DNA of 64,000 nt from Bacillota bacterium (GTDB lineage Bacteria; Bacillota; Clostridia; Lachnospirales; Bianqueaceae): contig JAFRZE010000047.1 of assembly GCA_017442735.1 (NCBI GenBank), positions 1 through 64,000 on the forward strand, read 5' to 3'. This document shows positions 1 to 7,041 of this stretch, piece by piece. The first letter of the stretch is position 1. The number at the start of each line of letters is the position of its first letter. The position numbers and the translations under genes are program-made. Below the pieces are notes generated by a model, which worked only from the letters and a program-made list of their open reading frames with translations, did no database searches and was not told where the DNA came from.

Positions 1-345
1 TGCTCAATCAGCCGAAAAATAACAGATACCTGTTCATAGTTATCTTTGGCCAGCTCAATCAGGTGGCCTTTTTCTTATGCCTTCATTCTTGTCTGCATTT
101 TTTTAAAATTTTCTCTTGACTTTTTATTAGTAGACTTTCATACACATTTCATGGCAAGTATACCATAGCTATCTGAGGTTTGCAAAAGGATATCAGGTTT
201 TCCAAAATACTGAACGATTTCTCAAGTTTTTCCACTTCCTCTATAGTTTTCTGCTGTGATCCTTTATTTTGCTCCTCTTAATGGGTTGTTCTTTCCTCCC
301 TGTCTTGCCATAATGAACTACCACCAACTATTAGGAGGATCATTT
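1..345. other. gene-free left edge
   Basis: No coding region with a credible ribosome site is visible here. The stretch has one weak terminator-like hairpin (GGCCA/TGGCC, 48-68, followed by T-rich sequence) that probably ends a gene lying outside the window. The rest is A/T-rich sequence leading to the AGGAGG site of the gene that begins at 346. A TTGACT at 116-121 has no good -10 partner, so I call no promoter. Confidence 0.4.
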
Positions 346-1119
346 ATGTTTATTGAATCCATCACCGAAGAAAACCTGCAACAGCTTGTCCAGTTGATCA
401 GTAAAGTAAGCCGTGCCATCGAACGGGCTCCGGAAGGGAATCTGACAGTTCGACAGAATGGTCCATACTGGTACTATCGTCTTTCTTCAGGCAAGAGTAA
501 TGAAACCTGGCATTATATCAGGCATTCAAAAGAAGATTTTGCGCGATCACTCGCGCAGAAAGGTTTCAGGCAGGCCCAGTTAAAAGATCTGATAAATGAA
601 GAATTGATCGTACGAAAAGTCCTTTCAATGAAAAGCCGCCATCCTATCACCTATCTGGATCAGTATCTTGCCAGACCCGGTATCCAGTATCTACTAATGA
701 GAGAAGACCTCTGGCAATGGGCTCATGAACCATATGAAAAACTGGAAAACCATTCTGAATCAAAAAACCACCTATATTCAGAGGATATAAGCGTTCGATC
801 GAAGTCAGAAGAAATGATCATTTCTTCCCTGGAAAAACACGGAATTCCCTATCGTTACGAAGCAAAGACTCAAATCGGAGCTAACGAATTCTATCCTGAC
901 TATACGCTGCGGCACCCGGTTTCAGGGAATACCTTGATATGGGAACATTTCGGTAAGATGTCTGACGATCGATACCGCAGTGATACCGCCTGGAAAATCC
1001 AGCAGTACATTCAAGCCGGATATACACCTGGAATCGACCTGATCATTACGTCTGAAACACCAAAATCACCACTTACTTTTCTGAAAATCGAACAAATCAT
1101 CAAGTATTACTTTGGTTGA
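346..1119 (+). CDS. PD-(D/E)XK nuclease-like protein
   Basis: Predicted 257-residue soluble protein. I chose the ATG at 346 because AGGAGG lies 7 bases upstream; an in-frame ATG at 256 has no ribosome site. The C-terminal 100 residues look like a PD-(D/E)XK fold: an acidic helix (RSKSEEMIISSLEKHGIPYRYE), then YPDYTL (catalytic Asp) and the strand LIWEHFG, where the usual E-x-K is E-x-H. This SKSE / YPD / WEHFG pattern is common in uncharacterised Firmicutes proteins. The N-terminal half has no motif I recognise. The TAGCAAGGT array starts 21 bases after the stop codon. The nuclease call is by motif only; the substrate is unknown. Confidence 0.6.
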   Translation: MFIESITEENLQQLVQLISKVSRAIERAPEGNLTVRQNGPYWYYRLSSGKSNETWHYIRHSKEDFARSLAQKGFRQAQLKDLINEELIVRKVLSMKSRHPITYLDQYLARPGIQYLLMREDLWQWAHEPYEKLENHSESKNHLYSEDISVRSKSEEMIISSLEKHGIPYRYEAKTQIGANEFYPDYTLRHPVSGNTLIWEHFGKMSDDRYRSDTAWKIQQYIQAGYTPGIDLIITSETPKSPLTFLKIEQIIKYYFG

Positions 1120-1140
1120 TCGGTCTATGGAAATGGTTGG

Positions 1141-1422
1141 TAGCAAGGTCCAGGTGATTTTTATAAGGATCTTGCTACGGTCTGACGGTATAGTAGCAAG
1201 GTTTAGCTATTATTCATGAGTGTCTTGCTATTGGTATAGCAAGGTCTCCTGGTTTTATCGACTGACCTTGCTAAATCAACCTGACGAAATAGCAAGGTGT
1301 ATCCATTTTTCATTCATTTTTTGCTACTCCAGTAGCAAGGTTTTGTCATTTTGTCAAACGACCTTGCTACACAGGGCAGAGAAGATAGCAAGATCTCCCG
1401 TTTTTTATATAGCATCTTGCCA
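1141..1422. repeat. TAGCAAGGT inverted-repeat array 1 (6 units)
   Basis: Six units of exactly 37 bp start at 1141, 1194, 1237, 1290, 1333 and 1386. Each has a 9-bp TAGCAAGGT-like left arm, a 19-bp core and a 9-bp ACCTTGCTA-like right arm. Gaps between units alternate 16, 6, 16, 6, 16 bp, so the composite period is 96 bp. Some arms carry changes (the left arm of unit 6 is TAGCAAGAT, matched by ATCTTGCCA on the right). Most cores carry a central T run. The array lies between the nuclease-like gene and the terminator of the convergent membrane-protein gene. Two more arrays with the same geometry occur at 35890 and 58921. Confidence 0.95.
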
Positions 1423-1452
1423 AAGCGCTAGTCAAAGCAAAAAACCACATAG

Positions 1453-1478
1453 AAAAAGCCGGTCTCGAAGAGACCGGC
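1453..1478 (-). terminator. rho-independent terminator
   Basis: A perfect 9-bp stem GCCGGTCTC/GAGACCGGC with a 3-base loop is followed, on the minus strand, by five T. It lies 40 bases after the stop of the minus-strand membrane-protein gene. Confidence 0.85.
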
Positions 1479-1517
1479 AGATCATATGGATCAGTTTTCA
1501 ATGCATTTTCAGATCAC

Positions 1518-2555
1518 TCAGTGAAAGTTCTGCATATTCTGCGAATCCTGCGTGTACTGACTGTTGACCAGGTTCTGTGTGTTCTGGATGCTCTGCATGT
1601 TCTTTCTGAACAAGCTCTTAAGAGTCAATTCGGCATTCGCATCGATATCGACGTTCGAACGGCGGATCTGATCCCAGCTGATAAAGATACCGATACCGGT
1701 AAAAACAAGCGGGAGCGCGATATCTGAAAGAATATCGCCGAAGCTCATCACGTTGAAGTAAAGTCTGACGAACTCGCCGAAGCCCATCCAGTTATTGTAC
1801 TCACGGCCGACTGTGATAAAGACCACGACCAGTTCTACAACGATGACCATGAGCAGCGAAGCGATGATCACGACAGGGATCACCACGCCTTTGGTCATCT
1901 TTCCTTTGAGAAGCTTGTATCCGTAGTAGGCAGCCAGCGGAATCAGCGCGTACAGCCAGGCGGAGATACGGTTCGCCAGCAGCATCAGCAGGATAGTCGG
2001 GATCGAGCCGATCAGCGCGCCGATGATCGCACCAAGGATACCCAGCGCATAGTTGCCGTTCAGACGGTTGTTTTCCGTCGCTGCGAAAGTCTGATAGGAC
2101 TGGTTTTCCACACAGTAAGCATGGACCGGAGCGTATCCGGCCACATAGGCCAGAGAATCACAGTTCGGCTGACGGCAGATCGCGCAGGTCTGCGGTACAC
2201 CTATCCCATTCATGCGGAAAGCATTGGTCAGCTGCGTGAGCGCGTTGCCAAGCCGATTCCAAAGATCCACTCCACCACCACTGCAGGTGAAGAGCACGGT
2301 CGTGATATCCGCGCCCTGATAACTCAGATATCCTAACGGTTTCAGGCTTTTACGTAGCTCTTTAAAGGATGCATTCGGGATCTTGCCATCGATCTTAAAG
2401 AAGGCTGTTACACTCTTCAATTCTGCTTCCGGCGCGTTTCCTTTCGCTACCGGTTTCAGCGTCACGGGATAAGACTGAAACTCTCCGAAAGCAAGTCCTC
2501 CGGCGACGATCATGCTCTGATTCTGCGCTGTGCTTAAAAAGTCCTGAAGTGTCAT
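1518..2555 (-). CDS. cysteine-motif multi-spanning membrane protein
   Basis: Predicted 345-residue protein starting at MTLQDFLSTAQ, with AAGGAGG upstream; the reading frame continues upstream but without a ribosome site. The N-terminal 150 residues are soluble and end in a cluster CAICRQPNC...HAYC that could bind a metal. Then come about four to five hydrophobic segments (first GILGAIIGALIGSIP). The last 30 residues are rich in Gln and Asn with a repeated QN pattern (NMQSIQNTQNLVNSQ). I do not recognise the family and assign no function. The leader has two hairpins, and tRNA-Leu with its own terminator lies upstream. Confidence 0.75.
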   Translation of the reverse strand: MTLQDFLSTAQNQSMIVAGGLAFGEFQSYPVTLKPVAKGNAPEAELKSVTAFFKIDGKIPNASFKELRKSLKPLGYLSYQGADITTVLFTCSGGGVDLWNRLGNALTQLTNAFRMNGIGVPQTCAICRQPNCDSLAYVAGYAPVHAYCVENQSYQTFAATENNRLNGNYALGILGAIIGALIGSIPTILLMLLANRISAWLYALIPLAAYYGYKLLKGKMTKGVVIPVVIIASLLMVIVVELVVVFITVGREYNNWMGFGEFVRLYFNVMSFGDILSDIALPLVFTGIGIFISWDQIRRSNVDIDANAELTLKSLFRKNMQSIQNTQNLVNSQYTQDSQNMQNFH

Positions 2556-2580
2556 AAATATATCCTCCTTGTGTGCTTGG

Positions 2581-2635
2581 GAACCGCGCAGCGGTTCAGA
2601 CAGGGGCTCAGGATTGAAGCCATTGGAAGCCCCTG
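2581..2635 (-). promoter_or_regulatory. paired hairpins in leader of membrane-protein gene
   Basis: Two inverted repeats lie just upstream of the ribosome site of the gene starting at 2555: GAACCGC/GCGGTTC (2581-2597, 7 bp) and CAGGGGCT/AGCCCCTG (2601-2635, 8 bp with a 19-base loop). Neither is followed by a T run, so they look like leader structure and not terminators. A role is inference only. Confidence 0.4.
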
Positions 2636-2651
2636 TTCGCTTCCTGATATG

Positions 2652-2682
2652 AAAAAAGGTCTTGGAACTTTCCAAGACCTTA
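2652..2682 (-). terminator. terminator of tRNA-Leu
   Basis: A 12-bp perfect stem AAGGTCTTGGAA/TTCCAAGACCTT starts 5 bases past the tRNA 3' end and is followed by six T on the minus strand. Confidence 0.9.
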
Positions 2683-2686
2683 ATTA

Positions 2687-2770
2687 TGCGGATGACAGGA
2701 CTTGAACCTGCATGACCTTGCGATCACTAGAACCTGAATCTAGCGCGTCTGCCAATTCCGCCACATCCGC
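2687..2770 (-). tRNA. tRNA-Leu (CAG)
   Basis: Read on the minus strand, the 84-base gene has a 7-bp acceptor stem GCGGATG/CATCCGC, a long variable arm as expected for leucine, a T arm with GGTTCAAGTCC, and an anticodon stem-loop CTAGA-TTCAGGT-TCTAG whose anticodon is CAG. CCA is not encoded. Confidence 0.95.
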
Positions 2771-2813
2771 ATGTGTTCCATCGCGTAGCAGACGCATCAT
2801 GGGAACAGATGGT

Positions 2814-2842
2814 ATAATACCATAAATGAAGAATAGTGTCAA
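2814..2842 (-). promoter_or_regulatory. promoter of tRNA-Leu
   Basis: On the minus strand TTGACA (2842-2837) and TATTAT (2819-2814) are 17 bases apart, about 44 bases before the tRNA. Confidence 0.85.
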
Positions 2843-2850
2843 CCGGTTTT

Positions 2851-2879
2851 TTCGGACAAAAACAAAATTATTGTCCGAA
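2851..2879. promoter_or_regulatory. 9-bp dyad between divergent transcripts
   Basis: TTCGGACAA and its reverse complement TTGTCCGAA are separated by 11 A-rich bases, between the tRNA-Leu promoter and the likely dipeptidase promoter. It could be an operator; no matching regulator is seen in the window. Confidence 0.45.
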
Positions 2880-2900
2880 GAAAAAATGGTATGCGCCATA

Positions 2901-2929
2901 TTGCGCGCATTCACGGGGGATGATAAAAT
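2901..2929 (+). promoter_or_regulatory. likely promoter of the M19 dipeptidase gene
   Basis: A weak -35 TTGCGC and a good -10 TAAAAT with 17-base spacing lie about 80 bases before the gene. Confidence 0.5.
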
Positions 2930-3007
2930 GGGGAAGAATTACCCTCCATCCCGTCTTTTGCATATCTGCGCCTTTTCAGGCGGAAATTCTTTTTCGTGAG
3001 GTCTTCC

Positions 3008-3970
3008 ATGCATTATATCGATTTTCACTGCGATACCCTCCTGATGTTCGGGAAACCGGAAACATCCCCCGACGCTCTTTACCAGAACGATCTGTCCGTC
3101 GATTTTCTGCGCATGAAGAAGGCGGACTGCGGCGCGCAGTTCTTCGCTACCTTTATGCCACAGCCTGAATGGATGAATGGCATGTCCGACGAGGAATTCC
3201 GCCAGAAACTCTATGCGGGACTCATGGGAGCCATCACCCGGCATCCGGATATGATCGCTTTCGCCAAAAATTATCAGGACTATGAGAAAAACCGCGAGAA
3301 GGGTCTGATGAGCGCTTTCCTCACGTTTGAGGACGGGCGCATGATCGACTGGAAATTCGACAATCTCCAGAAATACTATACTCTGGGTTACCGACTGATC
3401 ACACTGACCTGGAACTTCGCGAACTGTTTCGGTTATCCCAATTCCCAGGATCCCGAAGTGATGGAAAAAGGTCTCACCTCTTTCGGCAAGGAGGCGGTCC
3501 AGCAGATGAATCAGCTGGGGATCATCGTTGATGTTTCCCATCTTTCCGACGGAGGTTTCTGGGACGTCGTGGAGATCTCCCGCAAACCTTTTATTGCTTC
3601 GCACTCCTGCTGCCGCTCCCTGACACCGCACACACGGAATCTCACAGATCCCATGATCCGGGCGATCGCGGAAAAGGGCGGTATCGTGGGCATCAACTTC
3701 GCGCCGGAGTTCGTCGGTTACGGCATTCATGACAGGCTAAGTTCTGTCAAGAGGATCTGCGATCATATCCAGCATATGGTCAAAGTCGGCGGAATGGATA
3801 TCATCGCCCTCGGATCCGACTTTGACGGTATCAGCGGCGAGTTGGAAGTCGCCTCTCCGCCTGATTTCGCAAAGCTCTACAGTGAACTTCTCCGCCGTGG
3901 TTTTTCGGACAATGACATAGAAAAAATCTCTCACGCCAACGCGGAGAGAATTCTCAGGGAAGTTCTATAG
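3008..3970 (+). CDS. membrane dipeptidase (peptidase family M19)
   Basis: Predicted 320-residue zinc dipeptidase of the renal dipeptidase family, which hydrolyses dipeptides including some with D-residues. The family metal site is visible: DFHCDTL near the N-terminus, TFEDGR with the bridging glutamate, the DVSHLSD and ASHSCCRSL histidines, and a C-terminal GSDFDG. Length is usual. There is no signal peptide, so it is probably cytoplasmic. I chose ATG 3008, with GAGG 6 bases upstream; a GTG at 2996 in the same frame overlaps no better ribosome site. It stands alone on the plus strand, convergent with mntP; the stop codons are 5 bases apart. Confidence 0.92.
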   Translation: MHYIDFHCDTLLMFGKPETSPDALYQNDLSVDFLRMKKADCGAQFFATFMPQPEWMNGMSDEEFRQKLYAGLMGAITRHPDMIAFAKNYQDYEKNREKGLMSAFLTFEDGRMIDWKFDNLQKYYTLGYRLITLTWNFANCFGYPNSQDPEVMEKGLTSFGKEAVQQMNQLGIIVDVSHLSDGGFWDVVEISRKPFIASHSCCRSLTPHTRNLTDPMIRAIAEKGGIVGINFAPEFVGYGIHDRLSSVKRICDHIQHMVKVGGMDIIALGSDFDGISGELEVASPPDFAKLYSELLRRGFSDNDIEKISHANAERILREVL

Positions 3971-3975
3971 GTTTT

Positions 3976-4584
3976 TCAGAAAAACATTCGTTTTACAAAG
4001 ATCTCGATCCCGATCGCGACCAGAACGATCCCGCCGGCAAGTGTTGCCTGGCGGGAATATTTCATTCCCACCTTTTTACCGATCATCAGTCCGAAGAAAC
4101 AGATCGCCCAGGTCACGATCCCGATCAGTCCGGAAGCGGTCAGCGCTGCTCTGGTGTGATAGTCAGCGATCGTAAAGCCTACGGACAGCGCGTCGATGGA
4201 AGTGGCGATGCCCTGAAGAAGCAGCGTTCCGAGGCTTCGCACAGCCCTGGCTTCTTTGTCTGTCTCTTCTACTTTTCCCGAGCGCAGCTGCGTGATCCCT
4301 TCGATGATCATCTTGCCGCCGATATACCCAAGCAGCCCCAGCGAGATCCAGGGGATGAACCGTTCGACAACACTGAAGGTCTGGGCTGCTTTACTGACGA
4401 ACACCCAGCCGATCATCGGCATCAGAAACTGAAATCCAGCATAAACTCCCGAGATGAAGATCATCCGGGAGTTTTTCATTTTCGGTTCTGAGAGGCCATC
4501 AGCCAGCGAGACGGAAAACGCGTCCATCGCCAGGCCGATTCCCAGCAGAATACTGTTAAAAAAGAACAGGAAACCCAGTTCCAC
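3976..4584 (-). CDS. mntP: manganese efflux pump MntP
   Basis: About 202 residues with six hydrophobic segments, the size and topology of MntP (formerly DUF204), which exports Mn2+ through the cytoplasmic membrane. The two conserved acidic membrane motifs are present, GLAMDAFSVS in the first helix and SIDALSVG in the fourth. The likely start is GTG 4584, six bases after the crh stop; translation may be coupled to crh because no strong ribosome site is seen. No yybP-ykoY manganese riboswitch precedes it, since it is the last gene of the murB-whiA-crh-mntP run. The family is clear; the start is less certain. Confidence 0.9.
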   Translation of the reverse strand: MELGFLFFFNSILLGIGLAMDAFSVSLADGLSEPKMKNSRMIFISGVYAGFQFLMPMIGWVFVSKAAQTFSVVERFIPWISLGLLGYIGGKMIIEGITQLRSGKVEETDKEARAVRSLGTLLLQGIATSIDALSVGFTIADYHTRAALTASGLIGIVTWAICFFGLMIGKKVGMKYSRQATLAGGIVLVAIGIEIFVKRMFF

Positions 4585-4590
4585 TTTCTT

Positions 4591-4842
4591 TTATCCCTGC
4601 AAAAGTTCAGACAGTGCCTTCAGCGCGGCTTCTTCGTCGGAGCCTTCGGCCAGGATCTGTACTTTGTCGTCATCTGTCAGGGCCAGATAGGTCATTCCCA
4701 TAATGCTTTTCGCATTGACCGTCTTCCCGTCAATACTCACATGGATTCCCGATGCAAACTGACTGGCTGTCTGTACGACCAGCGTAGCAAGTTCAAATTC
4801 ACGCTCATTGGCGTTCGCCACGGTCACTTGTGTTACCTGCAT
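4591..4842 (-). CDS. crh: Crh-like HPr-family protein with Glu15
   Basis: 83-residue HPr-fold protein that aligns without gaps to Bacillus HPr. The regulatory Ser46 motif is intact (NAKSIMGMTYLAL), so HPr kinase (8008-8970) could phosphorylate it. The phosphoenolpyruvate-dependent site is lost: position 15 is Glu where HPr has His, and 17 is Glu where HPr has Arg (region NEREFELATLVVQTAS). Bacillus Crh has Gln15 at this place, so this is a catabolite-control protein and not a PTS carrier. Its position directly after whiA matches Crh genes elsewhere. The start overlaps the end of whiA by 38 bases, with AAGGAGAGG upstream. Confidence 0.88.
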   Translation of the reverse strand: MQVTQVTVANANEREFELATLVVQTASQFASGIHVSIDGKTVNAKSIMGMTYLALTDDDKVQILAEGSDEEAALKALSELLQG

Positions 4843-5863
4843 TTTGTTCTTTCCTCTCCTTAAGTTCTTCTGAGAATTGGATGATTTTTTTGAGTCGGTG
4901 ATTCACACCGGATTTGCTGATCGGCGGATCGACCAGCGCGCCAAGCTCCTTCAGACCCATATCCGGATATTCCATCCGAAGACCGGCTATCTCGATCAGT
5001 TCTTCCGGCAGCGTGTCAAAGACACCCTGCTCCGTCAGAAACCGGATCGCGTCGATCTGGCGAACGGAAGCCCCTACGATTTTGCTGATATTCGCGGCTT
5101 CACAGTTTACGCGGCGCTGAATGTGATTTTTCACATCCTTCTCAACCCGGACATTTTCCAGTTCCATGAGTGAGAGCGGTGCCTTGATGATGCGAAGCAC
5201 ATCCACGATGTATTCCGAATCCTTCAGGTACAGCACGTTGGTCACCCTTCTGGTCCCTCGTCTCGTCCTCTCGAGCATTCCCGGATCGACGTCGAAAGAA
5301 GAAAGCATTTCCTTCAGTCGGCTCGCCTCCCGGGCCTGGTCGCACAGAAACTCTATATGATAATTCTTGGTGGGATCATTGATCGATCCGCACGCAAGAA
5401 ATGCGCCTCTCAGGTACGCCCGCCGGCAGCAGGATCTTTGCAGCATCCTGTCCGGCATATACAGTCCCGGCTGATGGGAAGCGTTCTCCTTCGGAGAACG
5501 CTGGTTTTCCTTCGGAGAACGCTGGTTCTCTTTCGTAGAACGCTTATCCTCCAGAAAACCACACTCGCGGAGGATCTTTCTGACATTCGTCTCTCCCTGG
5601 ACCTTGAGCTGATATCCTCGCACACGCAGGCCCCCGAGCCCGATCCTGCGGGACACGGTCGGCCTGATATGGAACAGTCCGGTAAGAAGCGACTCGGTCT
5701 TCAGGATCAGCGCCTTATGATCGCTGGACACATCGATCTGCCAGTCACTCAGGCTGATCCGTGCCCCGTCAGCTAAGATCGCCGAAAGCTCCGCGATCTG
5801 ACAATGGCGCGCTTTACTCATATGGAGACTGAGTTCATCCTTGACTTTCGTGGAAAACGACAT
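4805..5863 (-). CDS. whiA: DNA-binding protein WhiA
   Basis: 352 residues: an N-terminal LAGLIDADG-like domain (MSFSTKVKDELSLH at the start, YLRGAFLACGSINDP in the middle) and a C-terminal helix-turn-helix (EELIEIAGLRMEYPDMGLKELG...SGVNHRLKKI). WhiA is involved in cell division or sporulation control in Gram-positive bacteria. It is longer than the usual roughly 310 residues because of an insertion at about residues 110-135 made of three copies of RS(T/P)KENQ. The start overlaps the murB stop by one base and the end overlaps crh, so the genes are co-transcribed. The rapZ (yvcJ) and yvcK genes that usually sit between murB and whiA are absent. Confidence 0.95.
   Translation of the reverse strand: MSFSTKVKDELSLHMSKARHCQIAELSAILADGARISLSDWQIDVSSDHKALILKTESLLTGLFHIRPTVSRRIGLGGLRVRGYQLKVQGETNVRKILRECGFLEDKRSTKENQRSPKENQRSPKENASHQPGLYMPDRMLQRSCCRRAYLRGAFLACGSINDPTKNYHIEFLCDQAREASRLKEMLSSFDVDPGMLERTRRGTRRVTNVLYLKDSEYIVDVLRIIKAPLSLMELENVRVEKDVKNHIQRRVNCEAANISKIVGASVRQIDAIRFLTEQGVFDTLPEELIEIAGLRMEYPDMGLKELGALVDPPISKSGVNHRLKKIIQFSEELKERKEQNAGNTSDRGERQ
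5480..5553. repeat. palindromic 21-bp tandem repeat inside whiA
   Basis: Three in-frame 21-bp copies encode RSTKENQ-RSPKENQ-RSPKENA. The end at 5480-5502 is a perfect hairpin, AGCGTTCTCC-TTC-GGAGAACGCT. It lies within the LAGLIDADG-like domain and keeps the frame. Confidence 0.85.
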
Positions 5864-6813
5864 CAGATCCGATCCAGTCCGTCCGGCGACAGATACCGGA
5901 TCTCCGGTTCCAGCTGAACGCCGAACTTCTCCTTTACCGTTTTCTGAATATGACGGATCAACGTGACGACATCCTTACACGTCGCCCCGCCGCGATTGAC
6001 GATAAATCCGGCATGTTTCTCGGAAACCTGCGCTCCGCCGATCGTATAGCCCTTCAGCCCGGCCTGTTCGATCAAAGCGCCGGCAAAAAATCCTTCCGGT
6101 CTTTTGAAAACACTTCCCGCGCTCGGCAGTTCCAGCGGCTGTTTAGCCTTACGCTGTTCGCTGAGCTCTTTCATTTTTCCTTCGATCTGCTCTTTATTTC
6201 CATAGGAAAGCTGCAAAACCGCGCTGATACAGATCCAGGATTTATTCTGCAGGACACTCTTGCGATGTCCGAATTCCATTTCGGTCTTATCCAGATGACG
6301 GACCTTGCCTTCATAGTCCACGATCGTCACTTCCTGGATCACATCCTTGAGTTCGCCGCCGTAAGCGCCGGCGTTCATATAGATGCCGCCGCCCAGAGAT
6401 CCGGGGATCCCGGAAGCGAACTCCAGGCCGGTCAGACCATGGGAGAGTGCTGTTCTCGCCAGAGAGGTGAGCGTCACGCCCGCTTCCGCCACGATGATAT
6501 TATCCTGAACTTTGGTCTGTTGAAAATATTCACTGCTCATACGGATGATGGCTCCGCGGAATCCTTCGTCCGCAGCGAGAATATTGCTGCCGCGTCCGAT
6601 CACGATATACGGAATATCCATGTCCTTCAGAACGTCCATCGCCTTGACCAGCTCTTTGACGTTCTCCGGGGCGACGACAAAATCAGCGGGCCCTCCGATA
6701 CGAAAAGTAGTCAGAGAAGACAGTGCCAGGTTTTCCACGACATCGATACTTCCGATCGCCCGAAACAGCCTGTTTCTGAGGATGTTATCACCCATATCGA
6801 ACTGAAAGTTCAT
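5863..6813 (-). CDS. murB: UDP-N-acetylenolpyruvoylglucosamine reductase MurB
   Basis: 316-residue FAD enzyme that reduces UDP-GlcNAc-enolpyruvate to UDP-MurNAc, the second committed step of peptidoglycan synthesis, in the cytoplasm. The FAD-binding motifs TTFRIGGPAD and IGRGSNILAADEGFRG, the catalytic serine region PSAGSVFKRPEG and the terminal catalytic glutamate LEPEIRYL are present. I chose ATG 6813 because GGGAGG sits 8 bases upstream; an upstream in-frame start has no ribosome site. It heads the operon murB-whiA-crh-mntP from a promoter at 6861-6890. Confidence 0.96.
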   Translation of the reverse strand: MNFQFDMGDNILRNRLFRAIGSIDVVENLALSSLTTFRIGGPADFVVAPENVKELVKAMDVLKDMDIPYIVIGRGSNILAADEGFRGAIIRMSSEYFQQTKVQDNIIVAEAGVTLTSLARTALSHGLTGLEFASGIPGSLGGGIYMNAGAYGGELKDVIQEVTIVDYEGKVRHLDKTEMEFGHRKSVLQNKSWICISAVLQLSYGNKEQIEGKMKELSEQRKAKQPLELPSAGSVFKRPEGFFAGALIEQAGLKGYTIGGAQVSEKHAGFIVNRGGATCKDVVTLIRHIQKTVKEKFGVQLEPEIRYLSPDGLDRI

Positions 6814-6860
6814 ATCCTGTCCTCCCTTCGATGTAATACGCAAAACAAGGTAACAAATTT

Positions 6861-6890
6861 ATTATAATCTGATTGCCGGGCAAAAAGCAA
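6861..6890 (-). promoter_or_regulatory. promoter of the murB operon
   Basis: On the minus strand TTGCTT and a consensus TATAAT are 18 bases apart, about 48 bases before the murB start. Confidence 0.7.
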
Positions 6891-6976
6891 CTGTCTGCTC
6901 ATGGTCATTCATCCGATTTATGTCTCATATTTATCCAAAAGTTCATCAATATTCACTATTTCCGTCCGAGTCATAC

Positions 6977-7024
6977 AAAAAAGCCTTCAGAGAAGGCGGA
7001 AAACCGCATTTTCTGAAGGCTTTG
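6977..7024 (-). terminator. terminator of glcK
   Basis: A stem GCCTTCAGA/TCTGAAGGC with inner pairing is followed by six T on the minus strand, 18 bases past the glcK stop. Confidence 0.9.
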
Positions 7025-7041
7025 GTTGCATACTATTATAC

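Noticed and set aside
1141-1422. CRISPR array
   Set aside because: Repeats of about equal length with variable inserts look similar at first, but the constant parts are only 9 bp, alternate in orientation, and the gaps are 16 and 6 bp. No cas gene is in the window.
1220-1567. 115-residue open frame across array 1
   Set aside because: It is made of the repeat units, has no ribosome site and overlaps the terminator and the end of the minus-strand gene.
3976-4584. yybP-ykoY manganese riboswitch before mntP
   Set aside because: The gene starts six bases after crh, so there is no leader to hold one.
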